Under the pieces are notes generated by a model, which saw only the letters and a list, made by a program, of their open reading frames with translations, did no database searches and was not told the DNA's origin. This document shows, piece by piece, positions 47,796 to 60,443 of a stretch of 64,000 nucleotides of DNA. This DNA is from Pterois miles (lineage: Eukaryota > Chordata > Actinopteri > Perciformes > Scorpaenidae), in contig CAMQGK010000567.1 in assembly GCA_947000775.1 (NCBI GenBank), forward strand, positions 14,672,501 through 14,736,500, given 5' to 3'. Every line of letters starts with the position of its first letter. Position 1 is the first letter of the stretch. The translations under genes were made by a program, and so were the position numbers.

Positions 47796-50429
47796 AAATT
47801 GAGATCCCTTCGTAAGCTCTTTGCTCATGTATATAATGTCAACATACAACCAATATTGTTAACATATACAGGATATACTGTATTCCTTTATACTCTTACA
47901 GTGCTGTCAAATAACAGGAATAACAACATTACAGCTAATAAAAACACTCCATATCTCCCATGAAGACATCTGAAGATCATCAGCGATACATGAAACATAC
48001 ACAGTAAATACAGAGCTAACTCTGCTAATGGACATGGCTAAAAATTATGAATCGCCCATGTAGCAACTTAAGACATATCTTCAAACAAACAAAAGGAAAC
48101 TTAATTCTCTATGGACACACTCTCACTGTCCAAAACATCCAATCTGTGCTGTACTAATTACATTGTCACTCAACTACCATAACAACTGGCTTGTCACAGA
48201 ACTCTCTGGAGCAACAGGAAACTGAATTGATTGACATGCTATTCAGCCAATAGAAATGCACCATAGGTGGGACTTAGCAAATGATAGGTTAGGACATAAA
48301 CTACGACAGATATTTAAGTAACATAACTGAGGTATTCAATACATGAAAGGATATGGGATATTCTTGTCACAAAATATCCAACGTCTCGGACAGCTGGGAG
48401 TTTTACATCACATGGTGTTGTATGTAAAAATATATATCCAGATTTTGCAGCTATTATCACACAGTCTTTGTTGACTAGTCAGAAGCAGACAGGGAGTCAC
48501 AAACTTTTCAAAATAAGTGACATCAAGCTTTCAAAGTGCAGCTGTAACAAATCCGAACTTTGACAGCTTTATTAAGTGATCCTGGGATTTTTCCTCTTGT
48601 GCTTTTTTGGACATAGCAAACTCGCCTTAAAGCTGCTGCTACAATAAACATTGATCTGTGTGCTGGATGCCCACACTAACAAAGGCCAATCAAAGGCTTT
48701 TGTACTGTGGAGGAAATCTGCTAAGATATTTGACTCATATAGAGGACTAACAAGGTTTTGAACTTAAACACTCCAGCAGGCTCCTCCTTACAGTCTGCAA
48801 TATTTGTTTTTTTTTTTTTTTTTTTTTTTACATTGGTTGAAGGGTGTAAAATGTTTTAGTGACATTAATCCTAAAGTCAGATGACTAGTAAGCACCTGCC
48901 TTTGGAAGATGAACTGTGACTATAGAGAAATGAGATTATATGCTAAATAATTACCATCATCCATCTTTATTTCTAACATCTTTCCAGTTTCTCATTAAAC
49001 TGCTCTCTGCTAAGCCCAGAATTAAAGTTAAGTCAACACATATGTACAGAACGGTTTGATTCACATGAGATTCAGACTGCTTTAACAGTAAAATGTTGCA
49101 TGTAACATTACATTTTTATACTTGTGATTGACATATGCCGTAATATTAACACTGTTTTCTGAAGAATGAGTACTTCTACACATAAGATTTTTAAAAAAAA
49201 AAGGACTTTAGTTGTTTACTCAAGGAAAGGAAAAATTTTCTGTCCCACATTTACTATTGACTTGAGAAGCTACTCTGGCTTTTTGTGAATATTGTGCTAA
49301 TTATTTCCAACTACTGTTAAGAACCAACCCAGAGTTATAGTTAGTATCTCCAGAACTATAGACTGCGGTGACAAAATGAGCGGGGGCTTTCATCTGCCCT
49401 GTGGGTCATTAATAGCTCCCTCGGAAATGTTTCTGCCTAGTTCTCATTTATCCATTAATCCTCTTTAATTAATTCCCTCTCATTTACCTTGATTAGAAGA
49501 AATCAATAGCACAGGTTTCACTTAATCTGACAAATGTTCTTTTGCTTTATCCGTCAATGCTGTGTGCGGGCAGCATAAGTGATGTGGAGATTAGTCTGAA
49601 GTGACTAAATTGAGTCATCTGAGAATTGTAACCAAGGTATGAGTTATGTTTGAGACTGAAGTAAATATTTTGGATAGAAATATTTACATAAAGGAGTCTC
49701 AATCACCCACTGTGGAAACTTGTTTGTTAGTCAGCGTTGTGGAGGAGGTTTCTGACACATTTCCCCCTCCCAGTACATATTGTTTTTCACCGCAGAGGGC
49801 CTTGATCCTTTGGGTGCTTTGTCTCCTCCCTAACATTTATACGTTTTTTTTCCTGAAGCTCAAAAGTCAGTCCCAAAGGTTTCAATTAGAAAAGTGTGGT
49901 GCATCTGAGTGTATTCACTTTAATAGTAGAGAGTGATCTCCTGAGTGCAGTAGAAGGGTACTGCTGCAAGTGCTGCTCTGTCTCTAACTTGGGCTAATTG
50001 GGTTTCTTTCAGCTTCAGCCAACAGTACATTGGAAAAAAAGGGAGAATTATTTCATTGTGAACTGCAGATTTTAGCCAAGTGTACATTTTGATGCATTTC
50101 TTCTGATCCACATACAGAAAAAGCCATTTCCCAAAGCTTTCTTTATCAGAATTACTGCATGTGGTATTATTTCAAGAAACAACCAAATTCAAATGTCTGG
50201 GTTTGACTACTTTGCAATATTTTGAAAACGCATTCCGATTTTGTTGCATTTACAAAAAAATAAAAGTAACCAATTAAGACAACCACATGTTGTGGGCTTC
50301 AGTAGCTGAGCCACCTGCTAAGATTTCAGCTGCCGAATTTGCACACATCAGAGTTTGTTAGTTCATGAGATTGTGGCGGTACAGATTCCCCAGATTTCAG
50401 CTGATCAGGAAAAAGCCTGAGAACCAGTT
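47796..50429. other. Non-coding stretch
   Basis: A poly-T tract at 48,806-48,829. The interval 49,430-49,570 has homeodomain-like words (CATTAATCCTC, TTTAATTAATTCC, TTGATTAGAAG) and the look of a conserved non-coding element, which only alignment could prove. A 96-codon frame at 49,646-49,936 is not convincing. Confidence 0.4.
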
Positions 50430-51010
50430 CCCAACCACATAATATAGAAATATTTACTTGGAGAAATAAATCTCTCAAGTGCCTTCCCAATGAAAAAAAT
50501 GCCTCTTCAATAATTATCAAATACCTCTGAAAATAAGGATTTGTATAAAAGTGGGCTTCAATGAAAAACTAATGAATAAAATGAAACCTGCAGGCATTAT
50601 TGTTTGGCAAACATGAAGTCTTTTCCAAGTAGCACTAAGGTTTGCCCTGATGTAGGTAACCTAGTGGAAAAGTGTCTTCAATATTTATTCCATCTGGGTT
50701 TCAGGATCACCCAAATCACCCTCATAAATGTTAAGAAAGCAAAGAAGTCTCAAAAGTTTCAGGCCAATATCTGCTGAAATGAAGACCGCATTTAATGGAG
50801 GAAGGATCAGAGTATCCTGGGTGCGAAGGTCCTCACCTCTCTTAAGCCCTAAAGAAGAGGCCTCGTCACACCCTGATTGGCTGAGAGGGGAAATCCACCA
50901 AGCTGCTCTCAGTTGTTAATCAGGAGTCAGTCCCCACAACCTGCTGAGCTGCAGGTGATCTGAATCGCCTCCAGACTACACAGGGGAACTGTGATATTCA
51001 GCTAAAATGA
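50430..51010 (+). repeat. Direct duplication, copy 1
   Basis: Pairs with 53,985-54,715 in the same order: CTC(T/A)CAAGTGCCTT, GCACTAAGGT(T/C)TG, TCTCAAAAGTTT, CACCAAGCTGCTCTCA, TTAGGAGTC-like CAGGAGTCAGTCCCCAC, GGTGATCTGAA and GGGAACTGTGATATTCAGCT. Diverged, non-coding. Cause unknown: an old repeat or a local duplication. Confidence 0.6.
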
Positions 51011-51851
51011 ATGAAAAGAAATGACAGCACCAAAGAATGAGGGACTGCTACACTGTCTCCCCATACAATACACACTGCATCATCTGTGTTTTACACATAT
51101 CCTTCACATGGTTATTTACCTTTTACACAATTTCACAAATCCCCATAAATTCATCCTCAATATTTGTATCACTGTCCATAAAAATGTGCATGACAGCTTC
51201 CCTCTCCTGAGCCTCCACCTGAGCCTCCACCTGAGCGCAGGTTATTTGTTTTCTCCACCACATTTGCTATCTTTTAGAGCCTTATAATGTGTATGCCCTT
51301 TGCAATGTCTGACAGTCACTCACGCAACCAGTCCACCTGTCCTGTATTCAAAACCACATACTAGTTAGGCTTGGTAGTGAACCCTCAAAGTAATACTGAT
51401 ACCAATAAAGTACATCAGGTGATACCCATCATGTGAAGCTGTGGGTGTGTCTCTTTTCGCTCATGGATCAGTTCAAAGTTGCTCAGCTCAAACAAACAAG
51501 CTGCTTTGTATTTTAATTACGGCTGTCGGCCAGCAAATGTGTTTTTCTTTCTTCACATTTGAAGCTTTTATTGAAGTCTTTGCGTGAAGCTTCAAATGTC
51601 TGTTGTCATGTACTGTATGACGATGTTACATGTGGGCCTGAATGTGCCACAGGGCACACTGTTGTAGGCGTGTTTTTGTTGTTCCTCTCTCTCTCTCCCC
51701 TCCCTTTTGACCTTTTTTTTTCGCACCTGAAATGTGATTAAGGGAGGAAAGAAAAGGGCAGAGGAACAGTGCACAGTCATTAGCACTCAGCCCTGCGTTT
51801 AGTTTGTTATTTTGTTTTTGGGTGGGGATCCCTGGTAGTTAAGTTTTCTGT
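51011..51851. other. Non-coding stretch
   Basis: GAGCCTCCACCT occurs twice in tandem near 51,211-51,234. GGTAGTGAACCCTC...TACATCAGGTGATAC near 51,373 looks like part of a fish repeat. No gene. Confidence 0.4.
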
Positions 51852-52187
51852 AGAAGAAGAAGAAGAAGAAGATCAACCTTTATTAGTCCCACAGTGGGGA
51901 AATTCAATTTCACTCTGTTTAACTTATACATGGTACATGCACACAAACACACACACATGCAGTAATGGAGAGATGTCAGAGTGATGGGGCTGCTCCTGAC
52001 AAGCGCCCTGAGCAGTTGGGGGTTTGGTGCCTTGCTCAGGGGCACCTCGGCAGTGCCCAAGAGGTAAACTGGCACCTCTCCAGCTACCAGTTCACACTCA
52101 GTTTTTGGTCCATGTCGGGACTTGAACCGGTGACCCTCCGGTTCCCAAGCCAACTCCCTACAGACTGAGCTACTGCCGCTACTGCCG
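51852..52187 (-). mobile_element. tRNA-derived SINE, second family
   Basis: On the minus strand it starts near GCGGCAGTAGCTCAGTCTGT (A-box at 52,151-52,170) with B-box GGTTCAAGTCC at 52,118-52,128. The body contains GGGCACTGCCGAGGTGCCCC and GAGCAAGGCACC, and the 3' end is GAATTTCCCCACTGTGGGAC, TAATAAAGGTTGATC and a (TTC)n tail. It is complete and comparatively little decayed. This is a different body and tail from the GATG-tailed SINEs. Confidence 0.85.
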
Positions 52188-53689
52188 TAGTAGCTATTTA
52201 TGAGTTTAGAGGCTGGCCCACCGATTTACTGGACTCTCCAACCCTTTGTTTGTTCAGTTGTGTTTCTGACAGTTATTTTTTTTTTTCCTGATTTAAAATA
52301 AATTGTTTTCTTCTCACAAAACTACCTCATGGTGTCCTTTCATATGCTCCTGTCTCTAGAGCCTTTGTTGGTTTGAGAGGCCATAACAGATGATATCATC
52401 CTTTAAAAAAACGGCTGATTTTGAATCAAGTGATTCATCAGAATAAATGAGACATTACACCAACTATACAATGAATATAACTGGCTAGTTTTGTTTGCTG
52501 CCAGACTGCCCCATTAACACAGGTGTGCATCCCTTGTGAGTATGAGGGAAAACAGTTCTTTGACAGCAGTGAAAATGTTTTCAAAAGGCTAAATGCCAAC
52601 AAATACGGATTTGAAGCAAAGCATTTCATTAGAAAACATGTTGTGAATTTTAAAATGATTCCACCCATATTTTTTCAGTGACTTCTGGACTTTACAATGC
52701 TCTGGAGTTATAGGAAATGTTTGGATCACAAGGGTCTGAATCTATGTGCAATACACAGATACATTCTGGGTTGGGCTCGCTCAGGCATGTTGTGAAATCA
52801 TGGTGAGTGATACTGGAGTAAAATTGGGTCGGACATAAGGTGACGCTTGAACTTTTTAAAAACTCTGTTCTGAATTTCGGCTCAGGGTTGCTCAGCCTCT
52901 CACATGCTCTGACTAAGTCTAGATCTGGGCACAAAGACCAATTGAAGGTATTATTTGACTGGAGAAGGTTTGATACTACTTGGCACAGGGTTATTTTGGT
53001 TGATACCTAGGTATTGGGTACCCATACCCAACCATATTAGCAATGTACCGTATTCTGATTTGGCCAAAATGTAGCTTATGGTGTATACAAACGAAAGCGT
53101 ATGTAAATATATCAAAACTACCTGGATGTTGTACTGATTTGGAAAAGATCTCTATAGGGCAACGGACCAGTGTTTTTTTTATAATCTGACACTAAAGTGA
53201 CTTTTGACAAAAAGCCGAGAAATGAGCTGTGTATATTTCAAATATTGTCAGTTTTATGAAAATTAATGACCAATAAATAATTTGCTCCAACATTTTTGGT
53301 GTTGAGAAGCTCCACAAACTGGTATGACAGCAAAGCTGTAATTTAAAGGGTGGTGAAGCTGAATCTTGCAGTATCTTTTAAAGTAAACAAACAATAAAAA
53401 GCTCATTGTATTTTGTTTTTATAATATTGCATATTGTGCAGGGTTTTTACCTCATTTGAGCTCATTTGAAAAGGCTGCATACAAACTACAGTACTGGACT
53501 CAGCATAGCATGAACTGGCTAAATCAGTATCGGACTTCACCTGATCTGACTGGTGCTACTGAATAGATGTTATCAACACACATCTTTCCCATGTTTGTGG
53601 GCTAGTGGGGGCCTACTAAACTAATAGTAGGTTCACATATATCAACCTATTATGTGGTAAAAGTGAAAATGACACTTTAAAGCGATGCA
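52188..53689. other. Non-coding stretch, partly repeat-like
   Basis: An 80-codon minus-strand frame at 52,692-52,934 and the GGTTGATACCTAGGTATTGGG segment near 52,997 look repeat-derived. Nothing supports a host gene. Confidence 0.35.
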
Positions 53690-53915
53690 TTCTAACATGT
53701 TAAACTGAATGAACTTCCCGTTTTTGAACATAAACAAAGGCCTCTTCAGGTTTATGCAATAAAACTACAACTTCTTTAGGTTTAGGGAAAAGCATCATGT
53801 TGTGTGTTAAAATAAAATTTCCTGGGAGAAAGTCCTTTGTTTGTTTGACTCACCAAGCATCCATCCCTCCCAACCTCAGTGGACTCTCCCACTCTTTACA
53901 CTATACGTGAACATC
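53690..53915 (+). repeat. Dispersed repeat D1 copy
   Basis: TTTAGGTTTAGGGAAAAGCATC, TTAAAATAAA, CCTGGGAGAAAGTCCTTTG and TTTGTTTGACTCACC...CATCCATCCCTCCCAACC give the D1 order. Confidence 0.6.
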
Positions 53916-53984
53916 TATGGGGCTTAAAGTGACTCATAACACCTATTTAATAGCCTGACAACAGTCTAATCAGCTGTGGACTCA

Positions 53985-54715
53985 GACAGTAATATTTACC
54001 AGGAGAGAAAAATCTCACAAGTGCCTTAACAATGAAAAAATGATTAATTTTATAATATTTGGAAAAAAATATGCTTCTCCAGTAATAAGGAAATAGCACT
54101 AAGGTCTGCTCTGATGCAGGACAGGTGTTATTTAATATTCCACACTTAAAAATAATTCACTGTATGTAATATAATCTTGCCACCTGTATTCAATCTAAAC
54201 CAATAAACTACAATCATGCTGTCTTGGTTGCGTTGTTTGAACACCACATAGATTTGTGGATTTAATGTTAATGTGTACATTCAATAACTTTTCCTTTTTA
54301 TAGAATGAACGATACGTTTTGTCTGTTATACAAATGTCAATGTTTAAATTTAATTTATCTGAATTTTCTTAAAATCATGTACAATACACAAGAAGATATC
54401 AGTTAATGAACATAATCATGATTAATTATTTCTTTTAATGCCTGGTTTATTTTTCTGAGCGCAGCAAGGTTTCAGAGTCGCCCTCAAACAGAAAAGTTAA
54501 GACAGCAAAATCTCAAAAGTTTTTTGAGATGCGTATTAATCAAGAATGGATCAAAATGCCCTGAATGTGTAATTCCCCTCCTCTCATCACACTGTTTGGC
54601 CAAATGCACCAAGCTGCTCTCACTTGTAAATTAGGAGTCCGTCTCCACACCCTGCACAACTGGTGATCTGAAACACCTGCAATCAACTCAAGGGAACTGT
54701 GATATTCAGCTAAAA
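53985..54715 (+). repeat. Direct duplication, copy 2
   Basis: Partner of 50,430-51,010, about 3.6 kb away. It carries about 280 nt between the first and second matched blocks that are absent from copy 1. Confidence 0.6.
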
Positions 54716-56155
54716 TGAGCTGGAGAAAATGGAAAATGAGAGCTATAAGATGTTAAATGACATAAATAATTTGCAACATGTCCTCCAACCCATATGACCA
54801 CAGAGGTCATTTGTTCCTACTAGGGATGTGCAGAGAACCCAGTAATTGTGTAGTTTTTATAAATTATTTGTCTGGCATAACAATCCTGTTTTAAGAAGTA
54901 TTGTTCAGTTAACTTTTAATAACTGTGAACATTTTACCATGTTAGTGATGTTGAGATCTTAAACGTAGTGAGTCCTCCAGACCCACAGGTGGTCATTTAA
55001 GTGGGTTCCCAATAAAATTAGTTTTTCCTCCACTTCACAAATTAATCTGCTGACTGATTATCAGGGAAATGAGCACAAATACCCACAGTGCTCACAGTTA
55101 TGAGGAAAACCAACAACTTCTTTTTTTTTTCAATAAACATTTGTAAGAACCCACTATTTGTGTTTACAGCTGAATACCCAATACTGATTTGGCTCCATCC
55201 CTTGATTCAACCCTCTAATATGAGCCACAGGAGCATTTCCTAATTTAACACCCCCACTGGTAGCAGGAGATCAACACGTCCTCATACTTAAACACAGCAG
55301 TTGCAGTTTGGTTAAATTGAGGCAACAAAACCACGTGGTTAGGCTGAGGAAAAGTTAAATATGTTAGGTGTGATCACATTCACAAAGACATACTTGATGA
55401 GACATTTTAACATTAGTCTGATTTATAGGACTCATTCCACTGCTTTGTGGCTGTTACTGAGAAAAGCAGTTTGAGCAAACTTTGTCACGTAGTGTTTTTT
55501 ATTTACCCCTCAGTGAAGATCCTGTTTCTTATGCTGTGTTCACATGAAGCAGCAACATTTTACATTTGTCATTTTCAATGGAAACTGATGACATGAAGCT
55601 AAACTGACACCCCATACAAATAAAGCTGAACTGCTCCAATGACAAGGTGAAGCATCAACCAGTCCTATGTTTTTGTTTTACCCTGTTCTGTTCCATCTAC
55701 AAAAATGCTGTAAGCCAGTTCACAGTGCTATTTAACACGTCAACGTGTAGCTGGCCACACTGTCCGTTTTCTTGCTTATGTCACTGAGGTACTGTTACTG
55801 TAGCATAACTTCACCATGAGCTGTTAGAATAAATAGTTTAAAGTGGGTGGAGATAAAAAAGTAAGTAGTTTATAAAGAATACAAAAAAAAAAATTAAAAA
55901 TTTAAAAATTTTTTTTTTTTAAAAAAAATAATGGTAAAAATTTGGTTTTTATTTGTTTTTTAAGATTCTTTTTTAAAGAAAAAATAAAAATAATGAAAAA
56001 AAAAAATAATATATTTTTCTAGGTATGCAGTGTATGCTGTATACTGCATACACTCATCAGTAGTATGTAGAAGGTGGTTTCGAATACAGTCTGAGAGACA
56101 CACACACAAATAGCCTGATGCCACTACAGCCTCAGCATGGATCTTGTCTTGCATT
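54716..56155. other. Non-coding stretch, repeat pieces
   Basis: ACTAGGGATGTGCAGAGAACC near 54,818 resembles the start of a hAT-like fish element. The block 55,285-55,400 (TTGAGGCAACAAAACCACGTGG) is a D1 fragment. A/T homopolymer-rich sequence lies at 55,880-56,015. No gene. Confidence 0.4.
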
Positions 56156-56985
56156 GCCAATATCTCTAAATGGATAAAACAATACCACTTTCAGCTCAAC
56201 TTACGGCATTTGACTGAGCTCCTTGCCATCCCAGCCAGTCCCTCTATACAACCACAGATCAATATCCAGCTTGGACCAACCAAACTCATACCCACAATCT
56301 GGGTATCGTGATTGACGACCAGTTAACCTTTTTAAGGTAAACATGTGTTGCCTCAGTTACTCAGTCATGCCAATTTGCACTGTACAACATCAGGAAGATC
56401 AGGCCCCACCTGTTAAAGCATACAACACAACTCCTGGTACAGGCTCTTATATCATCACATTGATTACTGCTACTCTCTACTGGCAGGCCTCCCTACATGC
56501 ACATTTAAACTTCTGTAGATGATCCAGAATGCAGCAGCATGACTGGTCTTCAACCAACCCAAAACAGCACACATCACTTCGCTGTTCATGTCCCTCCACT
56601 GGCTCCCAGGTGCTGCTTGCATCAAATTCAAAACCCTGTTGTTCACTTACAAAACAGCAACAAAAACGGCTCCCGCCCACCTGAACTCCCATCACAGCAG
56701 GGCCCTAAGTTGCTCCTCTGTAGTCTCGCAGTGGTGGATTGAGTTACCAAACTCCTTTCCACCTGTTTAATAATAAGCTACAGACCCAGCTCTCTCATGA
56801 ACACCTCTGCACGTAATGACAGCGAGGTTCTGATGAGGATGATGTTGATTAGGATATACAGTACATGTTGACATTCACGCTGTGTGCTGCCTGTCAGCAC
56901 CTGTGTCCAATCGGACTTGAAGCTGAAGCTGCTGACACCTATGTTGTTCCCTCCTATCTAGATCGTTGCTTGTGTTGTACAAATG
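56156..56985 (+). mobile_element. L2-clade LINE, 3' end, degenerate
   Basis: Read across several frames, the plus strand encodes the C-terminal part of an L2/CR1-type reverse transcriptase: TELLAIPASPS, LGIVIDDQLTF, ALYNIRKIRPHLLKHTTQLL, ALISSHLDYCNSLLAGLP, LLQMIQNAAA and SLHWLPGAACIKFKTLLFTY. Frames are broken by stops and indels, and the endonuclease and RT palm are absent. The TCTAGATCGTTGCTTGTGTT end is close to the LINE 3' UTR end. A 5'-truncated, dead copy. Confidence 0.85.
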
Positions 56986-58369
56986 CCTTTTATTTCATGC
57001 TGCTATTACCACTTTTGTTTTATTTTATTTGAACTGCACCAAGAGAAGCCTTTGCAAAATTTCATTGTACCTGAGTATAATGATGGATCATTCATGCTAA
57101 TTCTAGTTAAATTAAGATTAGGAGAGGATGGAAAAAGATTGGATTGCAGGGATGATTTTATGATCTTTCATAATGCATTTTCAACATCAAAGCAAGTAAT
57201 ATCACTGCAAAATCACACAAGAGCTTAAAGGTGGCAATAAGTTGAATTAAGATCAAGGTTATGTTAGGATTAAGAATACTTTAGTCAAGATTAAGTTGAA
57301 GTTGAACTAAGATGACTTGAAATGATTGAAGAATAAAAATAAATGAGTTAAGATTCAACATTAAATTGAGATACATACATTAAGCTTTAGACTTATTAAA
57401 TTACATTTTCCAAAATTTAAATGTCTTGTTAAATCAGTCCTATTGAAATAATCACTGAAGGTTGGGGGAAAGATAAAATCCACCAAAGTGTCTTAAGACT
57501 GCATAAAGCTGCTGAATAGCCTGTGTTAATTATCAGGTCTGCCGATGGCTGTCAAACTGGAATATGAATACGACATTGGGCCAGTTATGTTATGGGGCGA
57601 CTTCATCAACAGCACTCATCCATTTTTGATGATGGAGTAGCAAATCAACTGTCCCAAATAGCCTCCATTTTCCCTTGCCTCCTCCTCTCCCCTCCTCCTT
57701 TTCATTTTTCTCTCATCATTTCTTGTTGAGGAAGTGGTGAGGGAGGAGAGGCAAAGATCTACTCAAGAGGTACTGTGAGGGAGTGGGATGAAAAACCATC
57801 AAGCAACAGGTGTGACCTTTTTGTGCTGCAGTTTCAACATGAAAGCAAGCAACACTACTACTAAATTACATGTCTGCTTGAAAGTAAAAATATGCTTTCA
57901 AAGTTGAATATAATGCTAAAAAAAGAGAAGCTTCCTGACTATTCATGGCTTAGCTGTTTTCTATCCCGTTTCCATCCCACTGATGTTTGAAATCAAGGAA
58001 TTAAATGATTTTATTTTTTTTGAATTAACCAAAATGAGATGAAAAGTGTTTGCCTTGATTTTCAGTGAAGTGGAACTACTGGTGACATTAAAGCTGTAGC
58101 ACTGATGGAGGAAGTAAAAATCTTTCATTAATTAAAAGTCTGCATTATCTAGTCGGATATTGCTGTCACTCTAAATGTCCTCCAAGGAGTCCTGATCCTG
58201 AGGGGTCACACCTGCCTTCACTGAGAGCTGCTTCATTACGAAATATAGTTCAGATTTTCATGTGAAATGCCTGTTATTGGCAGTTTTGGAGCTCCAAAGA
58301 TTTTTGTTTGTCTTATTTTTGAGATTTTTTTCATTATCTTTTCATTATCTATTAACCCCCTGAACCCTG
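56986..58369. other. Non-coding stretch
   Basis: Includes the segment at 57,540-57,830 that resembles 2,715-3,000. Many AAGTTGAA/AAGATTAAG words near 57,230-57,330 give a local low-complexity patch. No gene. Confidence 0.45.
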
Positions 58370-59295
58370 TGTGATCCCGACATTACTATCGTTCAGAAGT
58401 TGTAGCATGTTCAGTTAGAGTTAGGGTGAAGTTACAGATAGCATATGAAACTAGAAAACCTAAGGAATCCATTGTAACCATGTCATGCTACCTTGTGGGG
58501 AAGGAGGCTCAGCAACACTCCAAAGCTGGGCTAAATTTACATAAACAGTTTCACAGGGGTTCCTTGACCTCTGACCTCAAGATATAAGAATTCGTTCCCA
58601 CGAATCTCCCCTTTACAGACATGCCCACTTTAAAATAACCACATGCAGTTTTGGGCAATGACCATGCAGTTATTTGTATGCTGTTTAAATGTATTATTTT
58701 CACCTATTCTAACAATGATATTTGAATATTTCGGCACACTGGTGGTCCCTAAACAGTATCACTCTAAAGCTGATTCGTCTGTGATGTTAGTCCCCATAGG
58801 AGCATTTCACTGTAGTAAGATCTTTTAAACTTGACCTCACTGTATGAAATGGCCTGTGGTGACCTCAAGGTTAATCACTGCCACATGAAACTTAACAGCC
58901 ACAAACTAGAGACCCCGAGCATTCAGAGGATGGTTTTCCTAACTATTGTATATTGGCAATAATGGGGTTTCTAAGCAGTTTCCAGCATAGAAGTGCTCGC
59001 CATCTAATCACTGAAAAATTCAATTCTTGCAGAAATCTGAAATGTTTTTGATACCAAATCACAGCATGTTTTTTCTATGGCGTTCCTCGAGGTCTTGGTG
59101 TCTTGATATGGTATTGGTAGGATTTTTGAGCATTTTTATCAGTTCTCGACAGGTAAAAAAATCTGCGTAACAAATTATATCAACCCAAAAATTGTTGAAA
59201 CAACTTACACATCAAATTAATCTTCATGTTCCCAGCTTTCGATGATGTACACCACTTCTATGTGGCATGGTCTCAGACGGTTAACTGATTTTTGG
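58370..59295 (+). repeat. Dispersed repeat D2 (hAT-like), copy 2
   Basis: The longest D2 copy: CATATGAAACTAGAAAACCT, AAGGAATCCATTG, ACATGCCCACTTTA, GAGGTCTTGGTGTCTTGATA, TTTTTATCAGTTCTCG, AACCCAAAAATTG and GATGATGTACACCACTTC. It overlaps in content with 21,666-22,460 and, at its start, with 63,230-63,530. Confidence 0.55.
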
Positions 59296-60033
59296 GGGGG
59301 GGCATTTAGTGGCAGCAGAACAAGCTGTAAACAAAACTTTGACTTACACGTATGACATGTTCAAAAACAGTTGCTTATTTAGCATCTATATGACAATATT
59401 ATTTATTTGGAATCATGTTTCTGACCACCCAACTGATGCAGGTCCAATATTCACTATACTTTGAGCTCTGCTTTGATATCAGCCTATCCCCCAAGGGAAA
59501 TATTTAGCTCTTTAGGGCAGGGTAGCCAGGTGTGTGACAAAACCAGCCCAACAGCCAATAACACCAATCCCAAAACCAGCCCAGATACCAAAATGTACCC
59601 CTACCAAAATATATACACTGCTTTTTTGAAGTCCAACAGCATTGCTATCATTGCTTAAAGCACTATAATATCTGCAAAGTAACAGCATAAATGTTTAGTG
59701 TGCTAGCATTAAAAGCTTTCTCTTAACAGTTCTTTCACCTCGGTCCTAAAACGGGCTGATGTAATTAGATACAGCGTTATCATAAACAAAACATAGCTCT
59801 GTGAATGTGTGGATCAATTCACTGACACATAAACTACCCTGTTGTATTGTCTTCTCACTTTCTCTTCCTTTTTCTCTCTTCTGTTTTTACTTCATATATA
59901 TTTATTGTAGTCTTAAATTCCAGTCTCACTTTCCCATTCTTTTGTATATTTCTTCCCATATTTTTCCCACTCACAGGGCGTCATCTTTCTCCCCAGGGTT
60001 AAGAGGCGGGTGCCAGCAAGAGGAGAGCTTTAG

Positions 60034-60081
<48 letters not shown>

Positions 60082-60284
60082 ACTCATGCTGTGGGAACAT
60101 GAATCTGTTTTTACAGTCACATTGTGGGACTTGCCTACCTTTTTATAAGGACAAAATGCATGTCCCCATAATGTAAATCATTACATTTTAGAGTGAAGGT
60201 TTAGTTTAAGGTTAAGGTGATTAGGTTAGGGTAGAGGTTGGAATTAGGCAGGAAGTGGATTTATATGTAGTGTTATTTAAAGAT
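59296..60284. other. Non-coding stretch
   Basis: Holds the (GT)n array at 60,038-60,079. No gene. Confidence 0.45.
60038..60079. repeat. (GT)n microsatellite
   Basis: About 21 uninterrupted GT units. Confidence 0.97.
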
Positions 60285-60443
60285 ATTCATCCATCCATCG
60301 TCAACCGCTTATCCCGTTAGGGGTCCCAGGGGGGCTGGAGCCGATCCCAGCTGGCATTGGATGAAGGCGGGGTTCACCCTGGACAGATCGCCAGTCCATT
60401 GCAGGGCACATACAGACAGACAACATATAGACAGACAACCATT
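60285..60443 (-). mobile_element. GATG-tailed SINE, 3' part only
   Basis: Minus-strand copy of the 28,605-28,956 family that keeps the tail and the GATCGGCTCCAGCCCC / CAATGGACTGGCGATCTGTCC section. The tRNA-like head is missing, so it is 5'-truncated. Confidence 0.75.

Noticed and set aside
51839..52153. 104-codon minus-strand frame
   Set aside because: It is read through the tRNA-derived SINE at 51,852-52,187.
59801..60148. 115-codon plus-strand frame
   Set aside because: It includes a translated (GT)n array and has low-complexity Phe/Ser/Leu composition; no domain.
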